Of a stretch of 64,000 nt of DNA, positions 1 to 8,551 are shown in pieces. This stretch comes from Rhodobiaceae bacterium (GTDB lineage: Bacteria > Pseudomonadota > Alphaproteobacteria > Rhizobiales > Tepidamorphaceae). The translations under genes were made by a program, and so were the position numbers. Each line of letters opens with the position of its first letter. Positions within the stretch are counted from its first letter, which is position 1. The notes under the pieces are model-generated. The model saw only the letters and a list, made by a program, of their open reading frames with translations, was not told the origin of the DNA and ran no database searches. Where the stretch lies: the NCBI GenBank assembly GCA_020637985.1, contig JACKJK010000003.1:124001-188000 (forward strand), given 5' to 3'.

Positions 1-1
1 G

Positions 2-160
2 CTGGTGACGATCCCGGCCATGATGATGCTCGTGCTGGGAATCCGCGATCCGCTGCGCATTGCCGGCATGGCGTTCGGCATGACGTTCGGATGCTGGCTC
101 GTGTTCGGCAAGCTGCTCGGCGCCTACCTGCCGCCGGGCACCTGGCTTTCGTTGTTCTGA
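2..160 (+). CDS. TctB-type small membrane subunit of a tripartite tricarboxylate transporter (3' end only)
   Basis: Only the last 52 codons are inside the window and the gene begins upstream. The visible tail is hydrophobic and ends in a short Leu-Gly-Ala-Tyr-Leu-Pro-Pro-Gly segment, as expected for the last membrane segment of a TctB-like subunit. The assignment rests mainly on position: it ends 10 bases before a clear tctA, and tctB directly precedes tctA in most TTT operons. With TctA it would form the membrane part of a secondary carboxylate importer driven by an ion gradient. The periplasmic TctC partner is not in view and presumably lies upstream. Confidence 0.7.
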   Translation: MVTIPAMMMLVLGIRDPLRIAGMAFGMTFGCWLVFGKLLGAYLPPGTWLSLF

Positions 161-170
161 AGGGGCCAAG

Positions 171-1664
171 ATGGATTTCCTGCTGAACGCCCTTGCCACG
201 AGCTTCACCCCGGTGTCGCTCGTCGCCGTCGTCGCCGGCACCTTCATCGGGCTGGTCTTCGGCTCGATCCCGGGGCTCACCTTCACCGTGGCGCTGGCGC
301 TGGTGCTGCCGGTTACATTCTCGCTGGAGTCGACGCCGGCCATCGCGCTGCTGCTCGGCACCTACATCGGCGGCATGACCGGCGGCTCGGTTTCCGCCAT
401 CCTGCTCGGCATTCCCGGCACGCCGTCGGCGGCGGCAACCGTTCTCGACGGCTACCAGATGACGCGCCGCGGCAAGGCGGCGCTGGCGCTCGGCACCGCG
501 GTGATCGTCTCCACGGTCGGCGGACTGATAAGCCTCCTGGTGATGATCGTCTCGGTCGACTTCGTCGCCCGTATGGCCCTGCGTTTTGGACCGGCGGAAA
601 TCTTCGCGCTGGTGCTGTTCGGCCTGTCGACCATCTGCGGCCTGTCGGAGAAATCGCTGCTGCGCGGCATGATCGCCGGCGTCATCGGTCTCATGATCAT
701 GACCATGGGGCTCGACGAAATCGACGGCGTGCAGCGGCTGACCTTCGGCACCATCACGCTGCAGCAGGGCGTCAACCTGCTGGTGGCGATGATCGCGCTG
801 TTCGCCGTTCCCCACATCATCGAGGCCTTCGTGCAATACTATCGCGGCGAGGAGCAGCCCGTCCGCGCCGCCGACGTCAACGTCGAGCTGCCGCGCTGGA
901 AGGACCTGCGCGAGAATTTCTGGCTGATGATCCGCTGTGCGCTGATGGGCACCGGTATTGGCGCCATTCCCGGCACCGGCGGCCCGATCGCCGCCTTCCT
1001 CGCCTATGCCCACGCGCGCCGCTCGTCGAAGGACAGCATACCGCTGGGCAAGGGGTCGCTTGCCGGCGTTGTCGCGCCCGAAACTGCCAATAATGCCGTC
1101 ACCGGCGGCACGATGATCCCGCTGCTGGCGCTTGGCATCCCCGGCGACCCGGCAACGGCCATCGTCCTCTCGGGCCTGCTGATCCACGGCCTCGTGCCCG
1201 GTCCGATGCTCTTCCTAGAGCACCCCGACACGATCTACTCGGTCTATATCGTTATCATCCTGTCCTACATCGCTGTGCTGGCCATCCAGCTGTTCGGCAT
1301 CCGCCTGTTCGTGCAGCTGCTGCGCGTCCCCGCCCACATGCTGGCCGTCGCCATCACCGTGATGTGCGGCTTCGGCGCCTTCGCGGTCCGCAACTCGGTG
1401 TTCGACGTCTACACGATGGGCATCCTCGGGGTTCTCGCCTACGCGCTGATGCGTGCGCGCATCCCTCTCACCCCGATCATCCTCGGCCTCGTGCTCGGCC
1501 CCACGCTCGAGCGCGAGTTCCGCACCGCCTACATCCTCTCCGAGGGCGATCCGATGATCTACGTGTCCTCGGTGCCCGCGGTGATCTTCCTGGCGCTCGC
1601 CGCGCTTGTGTTCGCGATGCCGGCCCTGAAGATGCTCCGCAAGCCGAAGAACAGAGAGGCATAG
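171..1664 (+). CDS. tctA: TctA-family large permease of a tripartite tricarboxylate transporter
   Basis: This is the 497-residue large membrane subunit of a TTT carboxylate importer. It is hydrophobic throughout, with about ten to twelve membrane segments. It has the glycine/proline-rich signatures of TctA: GSIPGLTF near residue 31, GIPGTPSAAA near residue 80, AIPGTGGP near 265 and GIPGDPATA near 325. Length matches the family (about 500). The ATG has AGGGG seven bases upstream. It follows the tctB tail and precedes a TPP enzyme by 4 bases, so the imported substrate probably feeds the enzymes of this operon. The substrate cannot be read from the sequence; the downstream dehydratase and aldehyde dehydrogenase suggest a sugar acid or related hydroxy acid. 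Confidence 0.93.
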   Translation: MDFLLNALATSFTPVSLVAVVAGTFIGLVFGSIPGLTFTVALALVLPVTFSLESTPAIALLLGTYIGGMTGGSVSAILLGIPGTPSAAATVLDGYQMTRRGKAALALGTAVIVSTVGGLISLLVMIVSVDFVARMALRFGPAEIFALVLFGLSTICGLSEKSLLRGMIAGVIGLMIMTMGLDEIDGVQRLTFGTITLQQGVNLLVAMIALFAVPHIIEAFVQYYRGEEQPVRAADVNVELPRWKDLRENFWLMIRCALMGTGIGAIPGTGGPIAAFLAYAHARRSSKDSIPLGKGSLAGVVAPETANNAVTGGTMIPLLALGIPGDPATAIVLSGLLIHGLVPGPMLFLEHPDTIYSVYIVIILSYIAVLAIQLFGIRLFVQLLRVPAHMLAVAITVMCGFGAFAVRNSVFDVYTMGILGVLAYALMRARIPLTPIILGLVLGPTLEREFRTAYILSEGDPMIYVSSVPAVIFLALAALVFAMPALKMLRKPKNREA

Positions 1665-1668
1665 TCCG

Positions 1669-3591
1669 ATGCTCGAGACCAAACCCGGAAATCCGCCTGC
1701 GACCGCGCCGGAAACACCGGTCAGCGTGGCAATCCGCACGCGCGCACGCGCCATCCGCGCCGCCGGCGGCTTGCCGCAGGCCATGGCCTCCGGCGCCATC
1801 GGCGAAATCGTCGCGGTGACGCTGTCGGAGGGGCTGGTGCTCGGCCTGTTGAAGCAGGGCGTCAGCAAGTATTTCGCGATCTTCGGCCATGGCTCCACCG
1901 ACCTCGGCGAGGTGCTGCGGGTCTACGAGGAAGAGGGGCTGACGCGCACCTTCAACTGCCGCAACGAGGTCGAGATGTCGCATGCGGCGACAGCGCTCGC
2001 GTGGCAGTACGGCGAGACCTGCGCCGCCATCACCTCGATCGGGCCGGGTGCACTGCAAGCGATGGCCGGCTCGCTCGCCGCCGCCTCCAACGGCGTCGGC
2101 GTCTACCACATCTACGGCGACGAGACGACGCGCGGCGAAGGCTACAACATGCAGCAGATCCCCAAGGAGGAGCAGGGGCTCTTCGGGCGGATCACGGCTG
2201 CCATGGGCCAATCCTACGTGCTGCATACGCCGGGCGCCCTGCGCGACTGCATGCGCCGCGGCACGGCCTGCGTGCACCACCCCTTCAAGGCCGGCCCGTT
2301 CTACGTGCTGCTGCCGCTCAACACCCAGCCGGAAATGACGCAGGTCAACCTGACGACGCTGCCCGGCCGCACGGCGCTCCCGGCGATGGTGGCGCTGGAC
2401 GATGCCCCCTTTGCTGAGGCGGTGGCGCGTATCGCGTCTGCGAAGCAGATTGCCATCAAGGCCGGTGGCGGCACGCGCGGCCACGACGCGGCGATCCGCG
2501 GGCTTGCCGAGCGCATCGGCGCAGTGGTTGTCCAGTCACCGGGTTCCACCGGCGTTTTGCCGGACGCCCACCCGCAGAACATGCATGTCGGCGGCTCGAA
2601 GGGGTCGATTTCCGGCAACTACGCCATGGAGAACGCCGACCTCTTGATCGCCATCGGCACGCGCGGCGTCTGCCAGGCCGACTGTTCCGGCGTCGGCTAC
2701 CCGAACGCGCAAGCCGTCATCAACATCAACGGCGATCTCGCCGACCTGATGCACTACGCCAACACGGTCGGGCTGCCCGGCGACATCTCGGCGGTGACCG
2801 GCAGGTTGATGGAAGCGATCGCGAAGTCGAACGCCGTCGACCCGGCCTCGCGCGCCGGCTGGCTGAAGGCCTGCGCGGCCAGGAAGGCCGAGTGGGCCGC
2901 GTTCAAGGCGAGCCGTTTCGCGGCAGCACCGATGGACGACGAGGCCTGGGGCCGCGCGGTGCTGACCCAGCCTGCCGCGATCAAGATCGTGGCTGACTTT
3001 GCAAAGACGCAAGATGCCGCGAAGTTCTTCGATGCTGGCGATGTGCAGGCCAACGGCTTCCAGATCGTCGAGGACGACCGCACTGGCGACACCTTCACCG
3101 AGACCGGTGCGTCCTACATGGGCTTCGCGGTGTCGGCGCTGCTGGCGTCCGCTGCCGCTGAGGCGCCGCGCTACGGCGTCGCCTTCACCGGCGACGGCTC
3201 GTTCATGATGAACCCGCAGATCCTGATCGACGGCGTCGAGCACGGTGCGAAGGGCATGATCGTGCTCTTCGACAACCGCCGCATGGCCGCGATCACCGGA
3301 TTGCAGCAGGCGCAGTACGACAACGAGTTCCGCACCAACGACGGTGTTCCCGTCGACTACGTGCAACTGGCATCGTCCGTCAGCGGCGTGAAGGCGGTAT
3401 TCGGCGGCCATGACGCGGAAAGCCTCAGGGCCGCGCTCGCCGATGCCCGCGCCCATGACGGCCTGTCGCTGGTGCATGTGCCGGTCTACGCCGGCACCGA
3501 CCCGATTGGCGGCATGGGCGCATATGGTTCGTGGAACGTCGGCAACTGGGTCGCTGACGTGCAGGACCGCTACCTGAAACAGAAGATCTGA
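1669..3591 (+). CDS. thiamine-pyrophosphate-dependent enzyme, IolD/acetolactate-synthase-like
   Basis: A 640-residue TPP enzyme with the three-domain order of the acetolactate synthase/IolD superfamily: N-terminal pyrimidine-binding domain (about 45-215, with a candidate catalytic Glu at 100 in NEVEMSHAA), central domain (about 230-370), and C-terminal diphosphate-binding domain with GDGS near 508 followed by DN about 25 residues later. The length and long N-terminal extension resemble IolD-type trihydroxycyclohexanedione hydrolases more than acetolactate synthase. No other inositol genes are visible, so the true substrate is open; a 2-oxo acid or cyclic dione made by the pathway is likely. 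It starts 4 bases after tctA with AGAGAGG upstream, which implies co-transcription. Confidence 0.8.
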   Translation: MLETKPGNPPATAPETPVSVAIRTRARAIRAAGGLPQAMASGAIGEIVAVTLSEGLVLGLLKQGVSKYFAIFGHGSTDLGEVLRVYEEEGLTRTFNCRNEVEMSHAATALAWQYGETCAAITSIGPGALQAMAGSLAAASNGVGVYHIYGDETTRGEGYNMQQIPKEEQGLFGRITAAMGQSYVLHTPGALRDCMRRGTACVHHPFKAGPFYVLLPLNTQPEMTQVNLTTLPGRTALPAMVALDDAPFAEAVARIASAKQIAIKAGGGTRGHDAAIRGLAERIGAVVVQSPGSTGVLPDAHPQNMHVGGSKGSISGNYAMENADLLIAIGTRGVCQADCSGVGYPNAQAVININGDLADLMHYANTVGLPGDISAVTGRLMEAIAKSNAVDPASRAGWLKACAARKAEWAAFKASRFAAAPMDDEAWGRAVLTQPAAIKIVADFAKTQDAAKFFDAGDVQANGFQIVEDDRTGDTFTETGASYMGFAVSALLASAAAEAPRYGVAFTGDGSFMMNPQILIDGVEHGAKGMIVLFDNRRMAAITGLQQAQYDNEFRTNDGVPVDYVQLASSVSGVKAVFGGHDAESLRAALADARAHDGLSLVHVPVYAGTDPIGGMGAYGSWNVGNWVADVQDRYLKQKI

Positions 3592-3601
3592 ACGCAAGGG
3601 A

Positions 3602-5047
3602 TTGAACAAATTGTATCAGGATTTCCAGCTCTATATCGACGGCGCCTGGGCCCCGGCTGCCAGCGGCGCGACGAAGCAGGTCTTCGATCCCGCGACCGAG
3701 GACGAGATCGGCAAGATATCCGATGCGACCGAGGCCGACCTCGACCGTGCGCTTGCCGCGGCCGAAAAGGGCTTCGCGACATGGCGCAGGGCCGGGACAT
3801 GGGAGCGGGCCGCGAAGATCCGCAAGGTTGCCGACCTGATGCGCGAACGCCTCGACGAGATCGCCACCACCATGTCGATCGAGACCGGCAAGCCGCTTGC
3901 CGAGGCGAAGGGCGAGACCGGCGCCGCCGCCGACCAGTTCGAGTGGTACTCGGAGGAAACCAAGCGCATCTACGGCCAGATCATCGGCTCGCGCACGCCC
4001 GATTCGCGGCTTTCGGTGATCTACCAGCCCGTCGGCGTCGTCGCCGCCTTCTCGGCGTGGAACTTCCCGGCGCTGCTGCCCGCGCGCAAGATCGCCGCGG
4101 CGCTTGCCGCTGGCTGTTCGGTCATCGTCAAGCCGGCCGGCGAAGCGCCCGGCTGCTGCGCCCTGATCGTGCAGGCCTGCCACGACGCAGGCATTCCCGC
4201 AGGCGTCGTCAATTTCGTCACCGGCAACTCGTCGATGATCGCGAAGCACCTGGTTTCGTCGCCCATCGTGCGCAAGGTCTCGGTGACCGGCTCCGTCCCC
4301 GTCGGCAAGCAGATACTGCATCTCGCCGCCGACGGCGTGAAGAAGGTCTCCATGGAACTCGGCGGCCATGGCCCGGTCATCGTCTTCGACGATGCCGATG
4401 CGAAGGCCGCCGCCGAGGTGTGCGCGGCAACCAAGTTCCGCAACTGCGGACAGGTGTGCATCTCGCCGACGCGCTTCTACGTCCACGAGAAGAGCTATGA
4501 CGCCTTCTCGTCGCGCTTTGCCGAGATCGCCAGCGGACTGAAGGTCGGCCGCGGCATGGACGAGGGCGTGCAGATGGGGCCGATGGCCAATCCGCGCGGC
4601 CTGCAGACCATCAAGGAGATGGTCGAGGACGCCGTTTCCCGCGGTGCCGAGGTGCTCGCCGGCGGCAAGCCGCCGAAGGACTTCAACCGTGGCTATTTCT
4701 GGGAGCCGACGGTGCTCGGCCGCGTCCCCGACGATGCGCTGGTGATGAACGAGGAGCCCTTCGGCCCCGTCGCGCCGCTCACCACCTTCACCGACTACGA
4801 CGACGTCATGCGCCGCGCCAATTCGCTGCCCTTCGGGCTTGCCGGCTACATCTTCACGAAGGATCTGGCGAAGGCGACCTGTGCCGCCGAGGATCTGGAG
4901 GTCGGCATGGTCGGCGTCAACGAGATGCTGCTGGCGACCGCCGAGGCGCCCTTCGGCGGCATCAAGGAAAGCGGCATGGGGCGCGAGGGCGGCTCGCTTG
5001 GCATCCACGACTACCTGGAGCCGAAGTACGTCAAGACGAAGCTCTGA
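3602..5047 (+). CDS. aldehyde dehydrogenase, NAD(P)+-dependent (succinate-semialdehyde-dehydrogenase-like)
   Basis: A classical ALDH fold of about 480 residues. Visible landmarks are AFSAWNFP (cofactor-binding loop), ELGGHGP carrying the general-base Glu, catalytic Cys286 in CGQVCISP, NEEPFGPV and a C-terminal PFGGIKESG. It oxidises an aldehyde to an acid. The closest look-alikes are GabD and related semialdehyde dehydrogenases. No ATG fits the N-terminus. TTG at 3602 gives the longest frame, but TTG at 3611 sits about 10 bases after AAGGG (3596-3600) and is the better-spaced start. It lies 10 bases after the TPP enzyme, in the same operon. Confidence 0.9.
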   Translation: MNKLYQDFQLYIDGAWAPAASGATKQVFDPATEDEIGKISDATEADLDRALAAAEKGFATWRRAGTWERAAKIRKVADLMRERLDEIATTMSIETGKPLAEAKGETGAAADQFEWYSEETKRIYGQIIGSRTPDSRLSVIYQPVGVVAAFSAWNFPALLPARKIAAALAAGCSVIVKPAGEAPGCCALIVQACHDAGIPAGVVNFVTGNSSMIAKHLVSSPIVRKVSVTGSVPVGKQILHLAADGVKKVSMELGGHGPVIVFDDADAKAAAEVCAATKFRNCGQVCISPTRFYVHEKSYDAFSSRFAEIASGLKVGRGMDEGVQMGPMANPRGLQTIKEMVEDAVSRGAEVLAGGKPPKDFNRGYFWEPTVLGRVPDDALVMNEEPFGPVAPLTTFTDYDDVMRRANSLPFGLAGYIFTKDLAKATCAAEDLEVGMVGVNEMLLATAEAPFGGIKESGMGREGGSLGIHDYLEPKYVKTKL

Positions 5048-5048
5048 A

Positions 5049-5091
5049 GCATGATCCCGAAAAGTTGCAGACTTTTCGGACAAGAACATGC
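5049..5091. repeat. Rhizobiales-type palindromic intergenic repeat, copy 1
   Basis: A 43-bp element whose core is a perfect 9-bp inverted repeat, CCGAAAAGT and ACTTTTCGG, around the loop TGCAG. The outer arms GCATGATCC and AGAACATGC pair imperfectly. It starts 2 bases after the ALDH stop codon. The layout matches palindromic repeats common between genes in Rhizobium and Mesorhizobium. It is a direct repeat of the element at 5108-5150. Confidence 0.85.
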
Positions 5092-5107
5092 GTGCAGACA
5101 AAGCGCT

Positions 5108-5150
5108 GCATGGTCCCGAAAAGTTGCAGACTTTTCGGACAGGACCATGC
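5108..5150. repeat. Rhizobiales-type palindromic intergenic repeat, copy 2
   Basis: Second 43-bp copy, in the same orientation as copy 1 and 16 bases after it. The core CCGAAAAGT/TGCAG/ACTTTTCGG is identical. Here the outer arms are also complementary (GCATGGTCC with GGACCATGC), so the whole element can fold into a long hairpin. It may stabilise or end part of the upstream transcript, or may simply be a dispersed repeat. Confidence 0.85.
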
Positions 5151-5224
5151 GGCAATAAACCAACTTGGACCTTGATGCGTTTGCCCGCATCGTGGTCGTG
5201 ATCTCACATCTGGCTCGCTTGACC

Positions 5225-6952
5225 ATGACCGATGACAACGAACACGGCTTCGCGAAGGGCCTGACCAACTACGGCGACCGCGATTTCTCGCTCTACCTGC
5301 GCAAGTCGTTCGCCAGCTCGATGGGCTACTCGCGCGAGATGCTGGCGAAAAGAATCGTGGGCATCGCCTACACCCCGTCGGGCTACAACAACTGCCACCG
5401 GCACTTCCCGGAGATGCTGGAGGCGGTCAAGCGCGGGGTGCTGGCGGCAGGCGCCTTGCCGATCGAGTTCCCGACCATCTCGCTCGGCGAGGTCTTCCTC
5501 AACCCGACCAGCCTGAAGTTCCGCAACCTCATGTCGATGGACACCGAGGAGATGATCCGCGCCCAGCCGATGGACGCGGTGGTCCTCATGGGTGGCTGCG
5601 ACAAGACGGTGCCGGCGCAGCTGATGGGCGCGGCATCCGCCGACGTTCCGGCGATCCAGATCGTCGCCGGCCCGATGATGACGTCGCGCTATGGCGAGGA
5701 GCGGCTGGGTGCGTGCACCGACTGCCGTCGCTTCTGGGCGAAGTACCGCGCCGGCGAGATCGACGGCGAGGAAATCGCCAAGGTCGAGATGCGGCTCGCG
5801 ACGACCGCGGGCACCTGCGCGGTGATGGGCACAGCCTCGACCATGGCCTGCCTCACCGAGGCGCTCGGCATGTCGCTGCCGGGCACCGCGGCGATCCCCG
5901 CTGTGCATGCCGACCGCCTGCGCGCCGCCGAGGCGACGGGCGCGGCCGCGGTCAACCTGATCGCCAGCCCGATCCGCCCCAGCCAGGTGATCACCCGCAA
6001 GTCGGTCGAGAACGCGCTGCGCGTGCTGCTGGCGCTCGGCGGCTCGACCAACGCGATCATTCATTTGACCGCAGTGGCGGGACGGCTCGGCATCGACATC
6101 CCGCTGACCTGGCTGAACGAGCTTTCCGACACCACGCCGGTGCTGGTGAACCTCAAGCCCGTCGGCAAGAACTACATGGAGGACTTCTTCTTTGCCGGCG
6201 GCATGGGCGCGGTCCTGCGCGAGTTGAAGCCCTTGCTCAACCTCGATTGCCTGACCGTGACGGGCGATACGCTGGGCGAACGCCTCGAAGCCCCCTGCGA
6301 TCCCGTGGACCGCTCGGTCATCGCCAGCGCCGATAAGCCGCTGGAACCGGAAGGCGGACTCGTGGCGCTGTTCGGCTCGCTTGCCCCGCGCGGCGCGATC
6401 CTCAAGCGCTCCGCCGCCGACAGGACACTGTTCGAGAAGGACGGCAGGGCGGTCGTATTCTCCTCGCTGGAAGACCTGGCAAAGCGCATCGACGACCCGG
6501 ATCTGGATATCACGGCCGACGATTTCATGGTGCTGCAGAACGCCGGCCCGACCAGCGCGTCGGGCATGCCGGAGGCCGGCTACCTGCCGATCCCGAAGAA
6601 GCTGTCCTCGAAGGGCCTGAAGGACATGGTGCGTATTTCCGACGCGCGCATGTCGGGCACCGCGTTCGGCACCATCGTCCTGCACGTAACGCCGGAGGCC
6701 GCCCAGGGCGGGCCGCTGGCGCTGGTGGAGACCGGCGACCGCATCCGGCTTTCGGTCAAGAACCGCAGCATCGACCTGCTGGTGGACGAGGCCGAACTGG
6801 AGCGCCGCCGCGCTCGATTCACGCCCGAGCGGCGTGACCCGGCGTCCCTGCGCGGCTATGATCGTCTCTACGCGGAACAAGTGCTTCAGGCGGATGGAGG
6901 TTGCGATTTTTCGTTTCTCCGGCCAATAGAGAGCAAACAGAATCGCACGTGA
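5225..6952 (+). CDS. IlvD/Edd-family [2Fe-2S] dehydratase (sugar-acid dehydratase type)
   Basis: A dehydratase of the dihydroxy-acid/phosphogluconate dehydratase family, 575 residues from the ATG at 5225. The three cluster cysteines are visible: Cys57 (GYNNCHRHF), Cys125 (GGCDKT) and Cys198 (AGTCAVMGTA), with spacing close to that of characterised L-arabonate/D-xylonate dehydratases. The GGSTNAIIHL and RMSGTAFG motifs are also present. It would remove water from a sugar acid to give a 2-keto-3-deoxy acid. A TTG at 5165 would add 20 residues; the ATG was preferred because the extension does not resemble the family, although its ribosome site is weak. It is separated from the ALDH by the two palindromic repeats and followed 13 bases later by pntA. 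Confidence 0.85.
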   Translation: MTDDNEHGFAKGLTNYGDRDFSLYLRKSFASSMGYSREMLAKRIVGIAYTPSGYNNCHRHFPEMLEAVKRGVLAAGALPIEFPTISLGEVFLNPTSLKFRNLMSMDTEEMIRAQPMDAVVLMGGCDKTVPAQLMGAASADVPAIQIVAGPMMTSRYGEERLGACTDCRRFWAKYRAGEIDGEEIAKVEMRLATTAGTCAVMGTASTMACLTEALGMSLPGTAAIPAVHADRLRAAEATGAAAVNLIASPIRPSQVITRKSVENALRVLLALGGSTNAIIHLTAVAGRLGIDIPLTWLNELSDTTPVLVNLKPVGKNYMEDFFFAGGMGAVLRELKPLLNLDCLTVTGDTLGERLEAPCDPVDRSVIASADKPLEPEGGLVALFGSLAPRGAILKRSAADRTLFEKDGRAVVFSSLEDLAKRIDDPDLDITADDFMVLQNAGPTSASGMPEAGYLPIPKKLSSKGLKDMVRISDARMSGTAFGTIVLHVTPEAAQGGPLALVETGDRIRLSVKNRSIDLLVDEAELERRRARFTPERRDPASLRGYDRLYAEQVLQADGGCDFSFLRPIESKQNRT

Positions 6953-6965
6953 GGGGCGCAAAAAC

Positions 6966-8537
6966 ATGATTGTAGGAACGCCGAAGGAAGTCGCGGCGGG
7001 CGAAGCCCGTGTCGCGATGACGCCGGACAGTGCGGGGCTCCTTCAGAAGCTCGGCTACGAATGCATCATCCAGGCCGGCGCGGGCGAGGCCGCCGGGTTC
7101 TCCGACGCTGCCTACAAGGCCGCCGGCGTCACGGTGATCAAGACCGCAGCCGATCTGTGGAAGAAGGCCGACGTCGTCGCCAAGGTGCGCCAGCCCGAGA
7201 AGGCCGAGCTCAAGCACCTGCGCAAGGGCCTGACGCTGATCTCCTTCTTCAATCCCGCCGGCAACGCCGAGGGCATGGAAGCGGCGAAGGCCGCCGGCGC
7301 CAACGTCATCGCCATGGAAATGGTGCCGCGCATTTCCCGTGCCCAGAAGATGGATGCGCTGTCGTCGATGGCCAACATCGCCGGCTACCGCGCCGTAATC
7401 GAGGCAGGCAACAACTTCGGCCGCTTCTTCACCGGCCAGGTCACCGCCGCGGGCAAGGTTCCGCCCGCCAAGGTGCTCGTCGTCGGCGCCGGTGTCGCCG
7501 GCCTTGCCGCCATCGGCACCTCGACCAGCCTCGGCGCCATCACCTACGCCTTCGACGTGCGCCCGGAGGTTGCCGAGCAGGTCGAATCCATGGGCGCGCA
7601 GTTCGTCTACCTCGACTTCGAGGAGGAGCAACAGGACGGCGCGGCGACCGGCGGCTATGCGTCGGTTTCCAGCCCCGAGTTCCGCGAGGCCCAGCTTGCC
7701 AAGTTCCGCGAGCTCGCCCCCGACATGGACATCGTCATCACCACGGCGCTGATCCCCAACCGCGAGGCGCCGGAGCTGTGGACCGAGGACATGGTCAAGG
7801 CCATGAAGCCCGGTTCGGTGATCGTCGATCTCGCCGCCGAGAAGGGCGGCAACTGCAAGCTGACCGTCAAGGACGAGAAGATCGTCACCGACAACGGTGT
7901 CACCATCGTCGGCTATACCGATTTCCCCTCGCGCATGGCGGCGCAGGCCTCCTCGCTCTACGCCAACAACATCCGCCACATGATGACCGACCTGACGCCT
8001 GGCAAGGACGGCAAGCTCGTCCACGACATGGAGGACGATGTCATCCGCGGTTCGACGGTGACCTTCGACGGCGAGATCACCTTCCCGCCGCCACCGCCAA
8101 AGGTGGCCGCGATCGCCGCCAAGCCGAAGAAGAAGGAAGTCCAGGAGACTCCGGAAGAGAAGGCGGCGCGCGAGGCCGCCGAGCTGAAGCGTTCGCTCAA
8201 CCAGACGGCCATCATGCTCGCCGTTGGCGGCGTGCTCTGCCTGCTGGTCGGCACGGTCGCGCCGCAAAGCTTCATGCAGCACTTCATCGTCTTCGTGCTG
8301 TCGGTCTTCGTCGGCTTCCACGTCATCTGGGGCGTCGCGCACGCCCTGCACACGCCGCTGATGGCGATCACCAACGCGATCTCGTCGATCATCATCGTCG
8401 GCGCGCTGCTGCAGGTGGGATCCTCGGGCCTGACGGTGGTGATCCTGGCTGCCCTGTCGATCCTTATGGCCTCGGTGAACATCTTCGGCGGGTTCCTGGT
8501 GACCCGGCGCATGCTCGCCATGTTCCAGCGTAGCTGA
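6966..8537 (+). CDS. pntA: NAD(P) transhydrogenase subunit alpha (fused form)
   Basis: Proton-translocating transhydrogenase alpha subunit, 523 residues. The N-terminal NAD(H)-binding domain I covers about residues 1-380: it starts MIVGTPKE, has the RVAMTPD motif, and has the dinucleotide-binding GAGVAGLAAIGT near residue 177. After a charged, proline-rich linker (about 375-405) come three to four membrane helices (about 415-515). The alpha1 and alpha2 parts are therefore fused, as in Escherichia coli and unlike the split form of Rhodospirillum. With PntB it exchanges hydride between NADH and NADP+ at the expense of the proton gradient. GAGGGG lies upstream of the ATG. The 13-base gap to the dehydratase gene suggests read-through. 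Confidence 0.96.
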   Translation: MIVGTPKEVAAGEARVAMTPDSAGLLQKLGYECIIQAGAGEAAGFSDAAYKAAGVTVIKTAADLWKKADVVAKVRQPEKAELKHLRKGLTLISFFNPAGNAEGMEAAKAAGANVIAMEMVPRISRAQKMDALSSMANIAGYRAVIEAGNNFGRFFTGQVTAAGKVPPAKVLVVGAGVAGLAAIGTSTSLGAITYAFDVRPEVAEQVESMGAQFVYLDFEEEQQDGAATGGYASVSSPEFREAQLAKFRELAPDMDIVITTALIPNREAPELWTEDMVKAMKPGSVIVDLAAEKGGNCKLTVKDEKIVTDNGVTIVGYTDFPSRMAAQASSLYANNIRHMMTDLTPGKDGKLVHDMEDDVIRGSTVTFDGEITFPPPPPKVAAIAAKPKKKEVQETPEEKAAREAAELKRSLNQTAIMLAVGGVLCLLVGTVAPQSFMQHFIVFVLSVFVGFHVIWGVAHALHTPLMAITNAISSIIIVGALLQVGSSGLTVVILAALSILMASVNIFGGFLVTRRMLAMFQRS

Positions 8538-8551
8538 GGGGGGATGCACTG

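Noticed and set aside
1669..3591. Assigning the TPP enzyme as iolD of inositol catabolism
   Set aside because: Fold and length fit, but no iolBCEG genes occur nearby, and the partner genes are a dehydratase and an ALDH.
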